From: Pseudomonas sp. ANT_H12B
GTDB taxonomy: Bacteria > Pseudomonadota > Gammaproteobacteria > Pseudomonadales > Pseudomonadaceae
DNA length: 64,000 bases
Assembly (NCBI RefSeq): GCF_008369325.1
Contig: NZ_VOBI01000019.1
Location: 62,001-126,000 of the forward strand
Direction: 5' to 3'
The notes below the pieces were generated by a model. It was not told the DNA's origin and searched no databases. It saw only the letters and a list, made by a program, of their open reading frames with translations. Position 1 is the first letter of the stretch; the number at the start of each line of letters is the position of its first letter. Of this stretch, positions 1 to 8,202 are shown piece after piece. The translations under genes and the position numbers were made by a program.

Positions 1-360
1 AACCGTACCCACCGGTTTGCTCGGTGAACCTCCGTCCGGCCCCGCCACGCCGCTGACCGCCACGGCAAAATGCGCCCGGCTTTTTTCCTGCGCGCCACGA
101 ACCATCGCCTCGACCACCTCGCGACTAACGGCGCCGACCGTAGGGAACAATTCGGGAGAAACGTTCAACTGCTCGGTTTTCTGCCGGTTGGAGTACGTCA
201 CATAACCGGCCTCAAACCACGCCGAACTCCCCGGAATGCGAGTGATCGCCTCCGAGATCCCACCACCGGTACAAGACTCGGCCGCGGTGACGTGGGCATT
301 GAGAACCTGCAAGCGCCTGCCAAGTTCAGCAGCCAGTTGAGTGATTTCTTTCACGGTCAT
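1..360 (-). CDS. cinA: CinA C-terminal-type nicotinamide-nucleotide amidase, 3' end cut by window
   Basis: Reading leftward from the ATG at 360, the product opens MTVKEITQLAAELGRRL and carries AESCTGGG near residues 27-34 and AVAVSGVAGPDGGSP near 100-115. These are signatures of the stand-alone CinA C-terminal (PncC) family, which deamidates nicotinamide mononucleotide during pyridine nucleotide salvage. About 120 of the usual 160-170 residues are visible and the C-terminus runs off the window. A GGAG-like ribosome site lies just before the ATG. In Pseudomonas this gene normally sits between recA and mutS, which fits mutS starting to its right on the opposite strand. Confidence 0.9.
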   Translation of the reverse strand, partial: MTVKEITQLAAELGRRLQVLNAHVTAAESCTGGGISEAITRIPGSSAWFEAGYVTYSNRQKTEQLNVSPELFPTVGAVSREVVEAMVRGAQEKSRAHFAVAVSGVAGPDGGSPSKPVGTV

Positions 361-786
361 CTCCTGAGCGAGCGGAATGAGCACTACCGTACACGAGCGG
401 ATTTCGCTTGCAAGACACAGGATCGATCAAAATGTTAGCGAACGACGGCTCTGACGTAGGCCTGGCAGGCGGCTGTCGCACACAAGAGAGCGCCCAGCGA
501 GGCGAGCTTCAAGTTTGCCTGCCAGCATATTGCTAGCCATCTGGTGGTGATGGCCGGAGCAATATCGCCATCACACACGCCCAGAAGGTTTGAGGAGTTG
601 CGCGGAGCCGGTTCATCGCTGCCTTTGTTGGTGGGACTAAAGAACTTCGTTTCGAGCTGCTTTGTTGAGCTGCTCGAGACAAAGAATATGCATAAATGCA
701 TGTACAGTTAATGCATAAATGCATTCATTTGTGCGCAACAAATGCACTGACGCACGATCGCCCCACGAACAAAGGCTATGCAGGCG
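361..786. other. Intergenic scar between cinA and a repressor fragment
   Basis: This stretch of over 400 bases holds no convincing gene. A minus-strand open frame ending at 435 has only a short phage-like tail (CQAYVRAVVR) that loosely recalls the end of an i-spanin, with nothing coherent upstream of it. The notable content is an array of palindromes at 688-744. Pseudomonas strains commonly carry tailocin genes between cinA and mutS, so this may be what is left after loss of such a cluster. That is an inference. Confidence 0.4.
688..744. promoter_or_regulatory. Operator-like palindrome array
   Basis: Two exact copies of the palindrome ATGCATAAATGCAT lie at 688-701 and 711-724, 23 bases apart, about two helical turns. 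A third inverted repeat, CATTTGTGCGCAACAAATG (7-bp arms), follows at 726-744. Spacing on one DNA face and the neighbouring XRE fragment suggest binding sites for a phage or tailocin repressor. No gene that they would now control is visible. Confidence 0.5.
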
Positions 787-813
787 AAAAAAAACCGCTC
801 GTTGGCGGGTTTT
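787..813 (-). terminator. Rho-independent terminator after the repressor fragment
   Basis: On the minus strand, arms at 805-812 and 792-798 (one bulged G) are followed by eight T residues (787-794). It begins at the stop codon of the XRE fragment. Its loop region resembles that of the hairpin at 2224-2250. Confidence 0.65.
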
Positions 814-988
814 ATCTGTAAGCGACAGGGTTAACGGGCGTACATGCCCCACCAGAAGACGTGAGGATCCGCGAGAGAGTGGATTGAGGCACGCCGGTGC
901 GACGGTGAAGCTCCGTGGGGGAGATCCTGTGCTGATCGAGCAGCGCTCTTAAGACGGTAGACACATTGCGTTTTTGCATAACGCGCAT
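812..988 (-). pseudogene. Truncated XRE-family (prophage repressor-like) HTH protein
   Basis: The 58-codon frame starts MRVMQKRNVSTVLRALL, with AAGGA about nine bases before the ATG. It contains a recognisable helix-turn-helix, SPTELHRRTGVPQSTLSRIL, at residues 24-43. Repressors of this type continue with a linker and usually an S24 peptidase-like domain of over 100 residues. Here the match stops right after the recognition helix, followed by 15 unrelated residues and a terminator. A 3' deletion probably left only the DNA-binding part. A fragment this short could still bind DNA, but it would lack dimerisation and SOS-cleavage parts. It is likely a relic of a tailocin or prophage regulator between cinA and mutS. 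Confidence 0.6.
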
Positions 989-1190
989 AGTGTTTGATCC
1001 TTTTGCGCAAGACAAATGCCAATTTGCATAAGTAGCGCATATGTCGTGCATAGACAGCAGAAATGGATTACGCGGCTTTCATGCCTGCGTCGGGCGGACC
1101 GCCCATGTTAACCTTGCGCCCATCGCGGAAAAGCCGGGCCGATGCCCCTCCTTTGCCCTACACCTTTCAACGAATTTGCCTGATTATCCG

Positions 1191-1301
1191 ATGAATAAAG
1201 CACTCTCCGATCTGTCCTCCCACACGCCGATGATGCAGCAGTATCATCGGGACTGGCCTACAGGTCTTGTATTTCAAAGGTATGCATTGACGATTGTCTA
1301 A
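1191..1301 (+). pseudogene. mutS: Native 5' end of mutS, separated from the gene by the prophage
   Basis: The frame encodes MNKALSDLSSHTPMMQQY, the usual N-terminus of Pseudomonas MutS, then diverges into unrelated residues and stops at 1301. The same DLSSHTPMMQQY reappears at 17650 at the start of the intact mutS. This is therefore the original start and presumably lies next to the original promoter. It is now disconnected from the rest of the gene by about 16.4 kb of inserted prophage. Confidence 0.85.
1209..1244 (+). repeat. attL: prophage/mutS attachment-site copy
   Basis: These 36 bases match 17650-17685 at 30 positions, including the identical 14-base core CCGATGATGCAGCA (1227-1240). 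All six differences are synonymous for the shared peptide DLSSHTPMMQQY. The copies bracket the integrase-bearing element, as expected for attL and attR. Confidence 0.8.
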
Positions 1302-1402
1302 AACCCTACGCCGACATAAGCGCGTTTCGGACCAATGAAACCGAGTAAGCACGAGGTAGTTTTAGACAGCGTTTCACCCTCTCACGGCGTCCTGCCGAAT
1401 CA

Positions 1403-1747
1403 TCACACCTCCCTGCACCACCACGACTGCGCATACAGGCAGCCGTCGACTTCTTCCAGGCCGCTCAGCGTGAAAGCGTTGGTCGCCATCCCTGACAGCC
1501 GAGCATCCAGCAGCGGAGGAAGCAGCACGGGATCGAGCGGCATGCTTGCCGGGCGGATCTCGGCGATATCGCTTGTTCGGTTGAGCTGCTCGCACAGCTG
1601 ATTTCTGATGTTGATGTCACCGCGAATGCCGACCGTTTGCCGGATCGCCTTCCACTCCCGGGCGACACCTTTCTCTCTCATGCGCGTAATAAGGAAGTAC
1701 ATGGCTTGCTCGACACTGGACAAATAAACAGTATCGCAATCACTCAA
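1403..1747 (-). CDS. Hypothetical protein downstream of the endolysin
   Basis: A 114-codon frame opens at a TTG preceded by GCAGG, 35 bases after the endolysin stop and in the same frame as it. I do not recognise the product. It is mixed charged/polar at the N-terminus, has no clear signal or membrane segment and ends with a Trp-Trp-Cys cluster. Its place, last in the late operon after the endolysin, is where phages often keep spanin or accessory lysis genes. The sequence does not look like an Rz protein, however. The TTG start and lack of family match keep confidence low. Confidence 0.35.
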   Translation of the reverse strand: MSDCDTVYLSSVEQAMYFLITRMREKGVAREWKAIRQTVGIRGDINIRNQLCEQLNRTSDIAEIRPASMPLDPVLLPPLLDARLSGMATNAFTLSGLEEVDGCLYAQSWWCREV

Positions 1748-1783
1748 CCTGCGTTCAACGTCTCGCTGACAGGCGACACGACT

Positions 1784-2209
1784 TCAGGGCACGTCCTTGA
1801 AGAATACGTGCCCACCGAGCTTCAGCGTCTGCTTGGATTTCGTCGCCCATGCCGGAGCAGTCTTCATGGCGATCGCGTAATAGTGGGTAGCGCCGCCGGT
1901 GGGATCTGGCACTTTACCGGCCAGCACCTGGTCAGCGGCAATCTGCGCTTGAGCAAACTCGCGAAACGGGATCGGCTTCACGCCACTCAGGTAAGTGAAG
2001 TTCGGATCGTTCTTGTTCCAGCAGCTGAACTGGTACGGTTTCTGGCACACGCCAGCGTAACCTTCCCCCCACCATGACTTGGCCTTGCCGTCGTTCACGC
2101 GGTTGCGGATAGTCCAAGCCACGGCAATCTGTCCCGCCAGGCTTTCGCCGCGCGCCTCGCCCCACAGGGTTCGGGCAAGGATGTCTCGGTCTTTCTCCGT
2201 AACGGTCAT
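1784..2209 (-). CDS. Phage endolysin, cell-wall hydrolase of the SleB (hydrolase_2) type
   Basis: The 141-residue product begins MTVTEKDRDILARTLWGEARGE. The W-G-E-A-R-G-E motif, with its probable catalytic Glu at residue 18, and the later GGATHYYA stretch are typical of the SleB/CwlJ-like cell-wall hydrolase fold that cleaves peptidoglycan glycan strands. No signal peptide is seen, so release would need a holin, which is not visible here. The ATG at 2209 is chosen over an earlier in-frame codon because TGGAG sits about seven bases before it. It lies at the distal end of the tail operon, its normal position in Pseudomonas prophages and tailocins. Confidence 0.8.
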   Translation of the reverse strand: MTVTEKDRDILARTLWGEARGESLAGQIAVAWTIRNRVNDGKAKSWWGEGYAGVCQKPYQFSCWNKNDPNFTYLSGVKPIPFREFAQAQIAADQVLAGKVPDPTGGATHYYAIAMKTAPAWATKSKQTLKLGGHVFFKDVP

Positions 2210-2223
2210 ATTTTTCTCCAGGC

Positions 2224-2250
2224 AAAAAAATACCCGCTCGGTGGCGGGTA
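2224..2250 (-). terminator. Rho-independent terminator upstream of the endolysin
   Basis: Reading leftward, a perfect 7-bp stem TACCCGC/GCGGGTA (2244-2250 with 2231-2237) is followed by seven T residues. It separates the tail-fibre part of the late operon and the acyltransferase cargo from the endolysin. Lysis gene expression would need read-through or a promoter inside the gap. Confidence 0.65.
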
Positions 2251-2344
2251 ATGGTGTTGTGACAAAGTGCACGCAGTTCGGCTCGACCGAACAGCTATGA
2301 AGAGATATCCTCCTCCGCCCACCTTGCGCTATAGAAAACTACTG

Positions 2345-4384
2345 ATGAAGTACAGACCTGAGATCGATGGACTCCGAGCTATTTCTGTAACTGCTGTTCT
2401 TCTTTTTCATCTTGGCGCAAATTTATTTCCCGGTGGCTTTGTCGGCGTTGACATTTTCTTTGTGATATCCGGATTTTTGATCACGTCAATTATCAAAAAA
2501 GAAATTGAAGCCGGCTCATTTTCGATCATGTCGTTTTACGACAGACGCATCAGAAGAATATTTCCAGCTTTACTTGCAATGATCGGGTGCACGATTGTCT
2601 TTGGGTATTTTGTTCTTCTTCCGGGCGAGTACCAGAAGCTAGGCATTAGTTCGGCATATTCAGTTGCATCAATAAGTAATTTTTTCTTCTTCAATAATAC
2701 CGGGTATTTCGATGCGGCAGCCAAAACAATGCCGCTTCTTCACACTTGGTCGCTTGCTGTAGAAGAACAGTTCTATTTTGGACTGCCACTACTTCTTTTG
2801 ACTCTTTTTGCTTTGTCACGAAAGCGAGTTTCAATACCGGTAACTGGGACCGCCCTTGTCATGATCGGCTCCTTCGCTTGGAGCATTTACGTAATTCAAA
2901 CCGATCCAAAGGCAGCGTTCTTTTTGCCTCAGTATCGAGTGTGGGAGCTAGGAATAGGTGCGTTGCTAGCCTTCCTACCGTCCAGCGCCAAAGAATCCTT
3001 GCCACGCTGGGCACTAGAAGCAGTACCAATCGCAGGGCTCGCCATGATTTTTTATGGTGTGTTTATGTTCAACGAAAAGGAGCCATTCCCAGGCTTCAAA
3101 GCCTTGATCCCAGCTACTGGTGCCGCGCTCGTATTGTTTCAGTCAGGCGCCATGTCATTTGCAAACAGGCTGTTGCGACTTCAGCCCTTGCCGAAAATAG
3201 GCCTTATCTCTTATTCCCTGTATCTATGGCATTGGCCAATCATCGTTTTCTGGCAGACATACACCGGCACCCGCGAGCTTGGGACTGGTGAAATGCTGGG
3301 AATAGCATGCTTCTCGCTTGCCGCCGCCTGGATGTCGTGGGCGTTCATTGAGCAGCCATTTCGCAAGCTTAGCGGTAGACACTCAGCGACAATTGGGTAC
3401 GGCCTCATTGCCGCCTTGGTCGTAGGAGTTGCAGGATTCTCGGTCAACAAGCTGGACGGCTTCCCCGCAAGAATTTCAAACGAGGCCATGGCGCTAACGA
3501 GCAAGGACAAGATGTGGGAATACACATGTCCGCAACCCATAATTAATGGCCCGGCTCAAGGGCTCTGCGCAGTTGGTGCTGATTGGAGTACGGCGAAATC
3601 TCACGGAGTAATCTGGGGCGACAGTCACGCAGAACACTTCCTCCCGCTACTTGACGGAGTCGCAAAAAAGGCTGGTGTCTCCATCGTCCTATATCGCGGT
3701 TGCTCTCCATTCCTCGGCTCAGAATCCGTTCAAGGATATTTCCCCCTAGACCCGACGCTCAATAACTACTGCCGAGACCGACGCGAAAAGGCTATAGCGC
3801 TGATACATTCAATACCTGATTTAAACTTGGTGATCCTCGCCTCTGCGTGGTCCGGCTACCCTATGCGACTCTTCACCCCTGAAGAGGGATCATCATTAGT
3901 TGCCAAGGCTTTGACCAAACCTGTCTTCAATGCGGAAACAAACACACACGGCCAACCTCTTCTAAAAGAAGCGCTTTCAACTCTTACAGAAGAAATTGAC
4001 AAAGAAGGCCGGAGAATTGTTCTTATAGGCGATTTCCCAAACATGACATCTGACCCTATAGCATGCGCACTTTCTAACGAAAGCTCTCTGATCAGAAGGG
4101 ATTGCACTGATAGAGTTAGATATATCCCTAGAAGTGAATTTGAGTATCGGCAAAGTCAGACGATGAGCACCCTTCGCTCACTAAAAAGTGATAACCCTAG
4201 AGTTGACGTCCTAATACCGGGAGACTACCTATGCGGTGACAAAGGGTGCACTACATCCATCGATGGCGTGTTCTTCTATCGTGACACCGATCACATTCGA
4301 AGGAACATGAGCGAGAAAGAAAACCAAAAACTGGCACACGAAATTCATCTGACTGAGATCATTAACCCGTCAGCACTTAATTAA
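2345..4384 (+). CDS. Membrane acyltransferase with C-terminal SGNH domain (OafA-like O-antigen acetylase)
   Basis: The 679-residue protein has an acyltransferase-3 membrane domain followed by a periplasmic SGNH hydrolase-like domain. Visible marks are EIDGLRA and the FH pair (His22) at the N-terminus, FFVISGFLI, the Arg-rich YDRRIRRIFPAL (65-76), HTWSLAVEEQFY, about ten hydrophobic segments, then GDSH at 425-428 and DTDH at 647-650 as the likely SGNH catalytic ends. Such proteins O-acetylate lipopolysaccharide or other surface glycans. The ATG at 2345 opens the family N-terminus directly. It runs against the surrounding tail genes and is clearly richer in A+T, marks of a cargo gene. A role in lysogenic (serotype) conversion is inferred. 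Confidence 0.85.
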   Translation: MKYRPEIDGLRAISVTAVLLFHLGANLFPGGFVGVDIFFVISGFLITSIIKKEIEAGSFSIMSFYDRRIRRIFPALLAMIGCTIVFGYFVLLPGEYQKLGISSAYSVASISNFFFFNNTGYFDAAAKTMPLLHTWSLAVEEQFYFGLPLLLLTLFALSRKRVSIPVTGTALVMIGSFAWSIYVIQTDPKAAFFLPQYRVWELGIGALLAFLPSSAKESLPRWALEAVPIAGLAMIFYGVFMFNEKEPFPGFKALIPATGAALVLFQSGAMSFANRLLRLQPLPKIGLISYSLYLWHWPIIVFWQTYTGTRELGTGEMLGIACFSLAAAWMSWAFIEQPFRKLSGRHSATIGYGLIAALVVGVAGFSVNKLDGFPARISNEAMALTSKDKMWEYTCPQPIINGPAQGLCAVGADWSTAKSHGVIWGDSHAEHFLPLLDGVAKKAGVSIVLYRGCSPFLGSESVQGYFPLDPTLNNYCRDRREKAIALIHSIPDLNLVILASAWSGYPMRLFTPEEGSSLVAKALTKPVFNAETNTHGQPLLKEALSTLTEEIDKEGRRIVLIGDFPNMTSDPIACALSNESSLIRRDCTDRVRYIPRSEFEYRQSQTMSTLRSLKSDNPRVDVLIPGDYLCGDKGCTTSIDGVFFYRDTDHIRRNMSEKENQKLAHEIHLTEIINPSALN

Positions 4385-4773
4385 GTACTGGGAGCGGTTG
4401 GCCACTCAATGTTCCGTGGCCAGCCTGCTTGCGATGGTAAATCTCGGAGCGCCGTACGATAAGCAAGCCACGTCGCCGGCACCGCCTTTCCTGTTTCATT
4501 GGCGCGAAGTGAAACCCAGTCGGACTCCGCTAGAAGTGAGTCACGACGCTGTCTGATTGTGCCTGCCAGATCGTCATCAGACATTAACGATTCACGACTG
4601 ACGCAAATTGGAAGTCCTTTCCCGTCTGGCACAATAATCAGCCCAGTCGAGTTGCCCAGCACGAGCTGATCAAGCAATTCCTTCCCGATTTCAACGACAT
4701 CCCCTGGAAGCTCGGAATGGTCGTCAGAGTTATAGAAGCCACTAGTTGCAGCCGAATAGTAGTAAGTAGTCAT
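4381..4773 (-). CDS. Phage tail assembly chaperone-like protein
   Basis: The 130-residue product starts MTTYYYSAATSGFY and ends with a tract containing RRDSLLAESDW and PATWLAYRTALRDLP, typical of small tail-fibre assembly chaperones encoded right after phage tail fibres. GGTGA precedes the ATG at 4773, supporting this start over longer readings that would overlap the fibre gene. Its stop overlaps the 3' end of the oppositely oriented acyltransferase by four bases. It probably helps fold or attach the fibre encoded immediately upstream at 4785-5669. Confidence 0.7.
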   Translation of the reverse strand: MTTYYYSAATSGFYNSDDHSELPGDVVEIGKELLDQLVLGNSTGLIIVPDGKGLPICVSRESLMSDDDLAGTIRQRRDSLLAESDWVSLRANETGKAVPATWLAYRTALRDLPSQAGWPRNIEWPTAPST

Positions 4774-4784
4774 ATTTTCACCGT

Positions 4785-5669
4785 TTACCATCCAATTGCC
4801 ACCCAGAGAACGGCGCGCAGTTGCGCCTGGCTTGACCCAACGCCGCCTGACTGCAGCGTGTAGAGCGGCAAGGTAGAAGCTGAAAAAATTCCAACTTCGC
4901 AAAAGGCCGCCGCCGAACCGCCACCCCCATTCGAAAATCCACCTGCCCAAAGGCACGCCGTTGGAAATGCACTAGGAAACGTGATCGAGTAGGTACTAGC
5001 CCCGCTCGCCTGACCCCACTTGAGGATGAATGTTCGGAGAACTCCGGCTACGACGCACGGGATCTTCAGCTCACCCGCAGTAGCCAGTGTGGCGGGAAAC
5101 TGGGCAAGGTTTGGGGCGTGAAGGCTTTTTGTTCCGGTTGCAATTTGTTGCGCGCCGCCCAAGGACTCCACGATGATCCATGCACCGTTCCCGCCATTGA
5201 CGCCAGCCTGAACGAGGTACATCAGAACAGCGACGCCGACTGGCAGCTCTCCGCCCTGAAGCCCCTGAAGCCCGAGCCCGTAAACTGGCTTTGGAGCAAG
5301 ACCATCGGGCGAGTAAGTAGACGCCCCCGGGTTGGCGGTCGCGATTTTTACGCGTTGAATAAATCCCGTTGCAGGCAAGGCTGTTAGCGGTGTTGGGTTA
5401 GCTGCCGCATAGGCTCCGGCAACACCGGTGTCATTCAGTATCTGGTGTTGAGCGCCTTGAATGAGGTTCTTAATTGCGAGAACCAGCTGGGCATTGCTGG
5501 CTTCGTTGGGAGCCAGGCCGCCACCAATGATCACATTCAGAATTTCTTCGGTTACCGCATTACCCCACGCCGATGGAATCAACGACCCCGGCGTTCCAGC
5601 CAGTGGATCTTCATCTGCAAACTTGCCACCTACCAGCCCGATACTGGGCACACTAATTGGAAAATCCAC
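4785..5669 (-). CDS. Phage tail fibre protein
   Basis: The 294-residue protein begins MDFPISVPSIGLVGGKF, a common opening for Pseudomonas Mu-like and tailocin fibres. It is rich in Gly, Ala, Ser and Thr. The C-terminal part (about 220-294), with TYSITFPSAFPTACLWAG and a closing W-x-A-x-G-W, resembles the gp53-like receptor-binding C-terminal domain. It is short for a tail fibre. It follows the baseplate genes by 11 bases and is followed by its probable chaperone, the usual order. It would set host-range specificity of the particle. Confidence 0.75.
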   Translation of the reverse strand: MDFPISVPSIGLVGGKFADEDPLAGTPGSLIPSAWGNAVTEEILNVIIGGGLAPNEASNAQLVLAIKNLIQGAQHQILNDTGVAGAYAAANPTPLTALPATGFIQRVKIATANPGASTYSPDGLAPKPVYGLGLQGLQGGELPVGVAVLMYLVQAGVNGGNGAWIIVESLGGAQQIATGTKSLHAPNLAQFPATLATAGELKIPCVVAGVLRTFILKWGQASGASTYSITFPSAFPTACLWAGGFSNGGGGSAAAFCEVGIFSASTLPLYTLQSGGVGSSQAQLRAVLWVAIGW

Positions 5670-5680
5670 GTTTTTACCCC

Positions 5681-6280
5681 TCAGTCATAATTGATGTGCA
5701 CAACGGTGTGCGCAGGTGCTGGTCGGCGGATCAGGCATTCGAGCGCGTTCCCCGGGTTTGCACCAAAGCGCTCCCCCCAATAGCTGACGCCGAAGCGCCG
5801 GCCCTGTCGTTGCCGGCCACCGGTGTTGAGCGTCCACATGAACTGTGCGTGCCAGGTACCAAAATGCGCAGAGCCAAAACGAGAGCGCCCCATTCGTGGC
5901 GCTCGGTGCTCGGTGATGGTGGAGTTCGGGTAGCCCTGGCTGACGGCTATCTCGATAAAGTAGGCTCGGCTCTGTCCTCCCACTTCAACCAGTCGACGGC
6001 GCACCGCTAGGCGGCGATCTTCAAAAGCCGGGTTCGGCCCGAGACAATCGTCCGGTAGCCCCATGATCGACTCCCAGTCGGGCACCAACTCGCTCACGCC
6101 TGCCGGGTCCATCTCGTTCAACAGATCCACGGCGCGGGCATCGATGCGCGAAAACTCCACAGCCACCCCACCCAGCACCCGAGCCACCTCTGGAACAAGT
6201 TCCGGATCCCATGCCGGTCCAGACGGCAAAAGCCCCTGGAGTTGCAGCCGATACTCTTCGGCCGTTCTGATCACAGCCAT
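5681..6280 (-). CDS. YmfQ-like (DUF2313) tail protein, Mu gp48 type
   Basis: The 199-residue protein opens MAVIRTAEEYRLQLQGLLPSG and contains the family-like stretch WDPELVPEVARVLGG. The C-terminal half includes RFGSAHFGTWHA and SYWGERFG. In Mu-like phages this protein belongs to the baseplate outer wedge and links gpJ (gp47) to the tail fibre. The start overlaps the end of the upstream gpJ gene by ten bases, indicating translational coupling. Confidence 0.8.
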   Translation of the reverse strand: MAVIRTAEEYRLQLQGLLPSGPAWDPELVPEVARVLGGVAVEFSRIDARAVDLLNEMDPAGVSELVPDWESIMGLPDDCLGPNPAFEDRRLAVRRRLVEVGGQSRAYFIEIAVSQGYPNSTITEHRAPRMGRSRFGSAHFGTWHAQFMWTLNTGGRQRQGRRFGVSYWGERFGANPGNALECLIRRPAPAHTVVHINYD

Positions 6281-7308
6281 GTGATACCCCCGAACGTCAG
6301 CAGTTGATTGGTGGCCGGAACAACATCCGCCACCGGCGCAATCAGATCGTGATCGGTTTCGCCTGATGAGCTGCTGATTGCTTCAGCGATATGGGTCAAC
6401 AACAGGGTCTCGCCCAGTCCAGCTTCACGCTGGTGCAAATCAATCAGCTGCGTCTGAATGGCAGCTCGCACCGCAGTGGTGTCCGGCACCGGGTGAATGC
6501 TGTACAGCACCGGCAACTCGACCGGCGGCAAAACAAACAGCTCGGCCGTCACCGGCCGCAGCGGCTCGATATAGCCTTTCACCTCGGCGAGCTGCGTGGG
6601 GTTCGGCACAGGCTCCACATCACCATCGCGCATCACAAACAAACCGACGGTGCCGGGACCCATGTAATTGCGACGGCACCAGGCCCGTGTGATCCCTGGC
6701 ACCTCAAGCGCCCAGGTCTCATAGTCGGCGGCAGAGCCACCATGTGGGATCACTCGATAAGAACGCACCACCCTGGCCCGCAACGACTCAACGCTTTCCG
6801 CCGCAATGCCGGCCGTCAACCCCGGAGCGAGTACGGTGAAGGCATTGGTGACACCTGCCACCGGCTGGACCAGCGTCAAGGTTAGCCCCGCATCAGCGTT
6901 GCCGAGAACACCTGCGTCGACCGCCTCTATCGTGGTGGTATTGAGTCCAGCCACCGTAGTGACGCCGGTCGTCACCTTGTAGGTGCGTCCATCACCGGCC
7001 TGCAACACCACATCCACGTCAAGCACAGCGCCCGCTGCGGCTGTGAAACTGACCGGCCCTTCTGCTGGCTGCGCTGGATTGCGGGGCTGGTTAAGGCGCA
7101 GCAACGCTACTCGCTCCAGAGTTTCCTCATCCGCCCGGTCGGGCAGGATTTGCTCAGCGATCCAGTCGAGGTACCCATACAGACCATAGGCCGTGCCGCC
7201 CATCGTTCGGGCCAGCACCTGCGCATCAGACCGACGCAGCGAGTCGCTGGCCAAGTCGCTTTGAGTGCGGCTAATCAGGACAGGTAATGAAGGCGTGTCA
7301 AACGGCAT
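6271..7308 (-). CDS. Baseplate J / gp47 family protein
   Basis: The 345-residue protein starts MPFDTPSLPVLISRTQSDL and shows family marks such as EQILPDRADEETLERVALL (about 52-71), GSAADYETWALEVPGITRAW (about 195-215) and a variable C-terminus. Baseplate J proteins form the wedge of contractile tails (P2 gpJ, Mu gp47). It overlaps the gp46 gene by 11 bases and the YmfQ-like gene by 10, so the baseplate set is translated as a coupled unit. No truncation is apparent. Confidence 0.88.
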   Translation of the reverse strand: MPFDTPSLPVLISRTQSDLASDSLRRSDAQVLARTMGGTAYGLYGYLDWIAEQILPDRADEETLERVALLRLNQPRNPAQPAEGPVSFTAAAGAVLDVDVVLQAGDGRTYKVTTGVTTVAGLNTTTIEAVDAGVLGNADAGLTLTLVQPVAGVTNAFTVLAPGLTAGIAAESVESLRARVVRSYRVIPHGGSAADYETWALEVPGITRAWCRRNYMGPGTVGLFVMRDGDVEPVPNPTQLAEVKGYIEPLRPVTAELFVLPPVELPVLYSIHPVPDTTAVRAAIQTQLIDLHQREAGLGETLLLTHIAEAISSSSGETDHDLIAPVADVVPATNQLLTFGGITWL

Positions 7309-7699
7309 AGATCACCTGCCATGAAGAGGGTTGTTTGATTTCAATCCGCGCGCCGCTGGCGATCGTCAGCGTCGGCATCAGGTTCAGGCGATTGATATCC
7401 ACCTTCTCGCTGACGATATCAATGGCGATAACCTCGCCATCATCCAGCAGCCATTGCAGGGCCTCGCGGGCATATACCTCAGCATCGCGCTGGGTTTGCG
7501 GCGTCAGCTTTACCCGCCGCAGCAGGTAAAGACGGGAGCCGATACGGTCATCAGCGATAGATGGGTAGCTGTCACCCCACCAGCCGTATCGCTCTTCGTC
7601 GTCGATAGGGTCATCTGTTTCCGCTCGACGCCAGGTATAGAGACTGATCGTGACCGCCCTGATCAGGCTGGCCTCAAGACTGTTTGAGATAATCATCAA
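7298..7699 (-). CDS. Phage GP46 family baseplate wedge protein
   Basis: The 133-residue product includes a GWWGDSYP motif near residue 43 and RLYLLRRVKLTPQT, both typical of the Mu gp46 family, a small component of the baseplate wedge equivalent in position to P2 gpW. The start (ATG at 7699) overlaps the stop of the spike gene by four bases. Order spike-gp46-gp47-gp48 is that of Mu/SfV-type tails. Confidence 0.82.
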   Translation of the reverse strand: MMIISNSLEASLIRAVTISLYTWRRAETDDPIDDEERYGWWGDSYPSIADDRIGSRLYLLRRVKLTPQTQRDAEVYAREALQWLLDDGEVIAIDIVSEKVDINRLNLMPTLTIASGARIEIKQPSSWQVIYAV

Positions 7700-8202
7700 G
7701 CCTCCGAAACAGGTGGGCCACTCTGGTCGTCGCCCATTTCGACTCCGTCGTGCAGGTGCGTGATCTGGCTGACGCCACCAGCCACCTGATCCCCTTGGGA
7801 CACGATCTGCCCGGTCTGGGTGATAGTCGGGGTGTCGAAGTTCACTGAGTTGGTCGCCTTGATGTTCAGCGTCCCGGTTTCGATATCGATGATCCGGCCG
7901 CGCTTGAAGTGGATCCTGTCACCCTCATCGGTGTAGATAGCCACTTCACCCGGCTTCAACTCCTTGATCCGGTACCGGCGATCAGCGGCCACCAGCACCA
8001 CCGCGTGGGACCGGTCGCCGCCGAGGAACATAGTCAGCACCTCAGCGCCTGCCAACGGATTGCTGGTATAGCCGTAAGGTTCGAAATGCTCGGCGCCATC
8101 CTTCAGTTCGCCGGCAGTCAGGCGCACTTGCAGCGTCTGCATCATTTTCCCGGCGGCAGCCAGCACCACGGTGCCGCGGGCCATCATGCTTTTCAGGCTC
8201 AT
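7696..8202 (-). CDS. Baseplate spike / assembly protein, Mu gp45 (GpV) type
   Basis: The 168-residue protein includes a central OB-fold-like segment with PLAGAEVLTMFLGGDRSHAV and a later segment rich in short alternating Thr/Ile strands (GTLNIKATNSVNFDTPTIT, about 112-130) that fits a triple beta-helix spike. The end carries HLHDGVEMG, a His-containing tip motif seen in iron-binding phage spikes. It would form the membrane-piercing tip at the end of the tail tube. Four-base overlaps on both sides indicate coupling with the hub and gp46 genes. Confidence 0.82.
   Translation of the reverse strand: MSLKSMMARGTVVLAAAGKMMQTLQVRLTAGELKDGAEHFEPYGYTSNPLAGAEVLTMFLGGDRSHAVVLVAADRRYRIKELKPGEVAIYTDEGDRIHFKRGRIIDIETGTLNIKATNSVNFDTPTITQTGQIVSQGDQVAGGVSQITHLHDGVEMGDDQSGPPVSEA

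Noticed and set aside
435..701. Minus-strand frame upstream of cinA as a lipoprotein or spanin gene
   Set aside because: Only the last ten residues look phage-like. There is no signal peptide or coherent domain and the start has no ribosome site.
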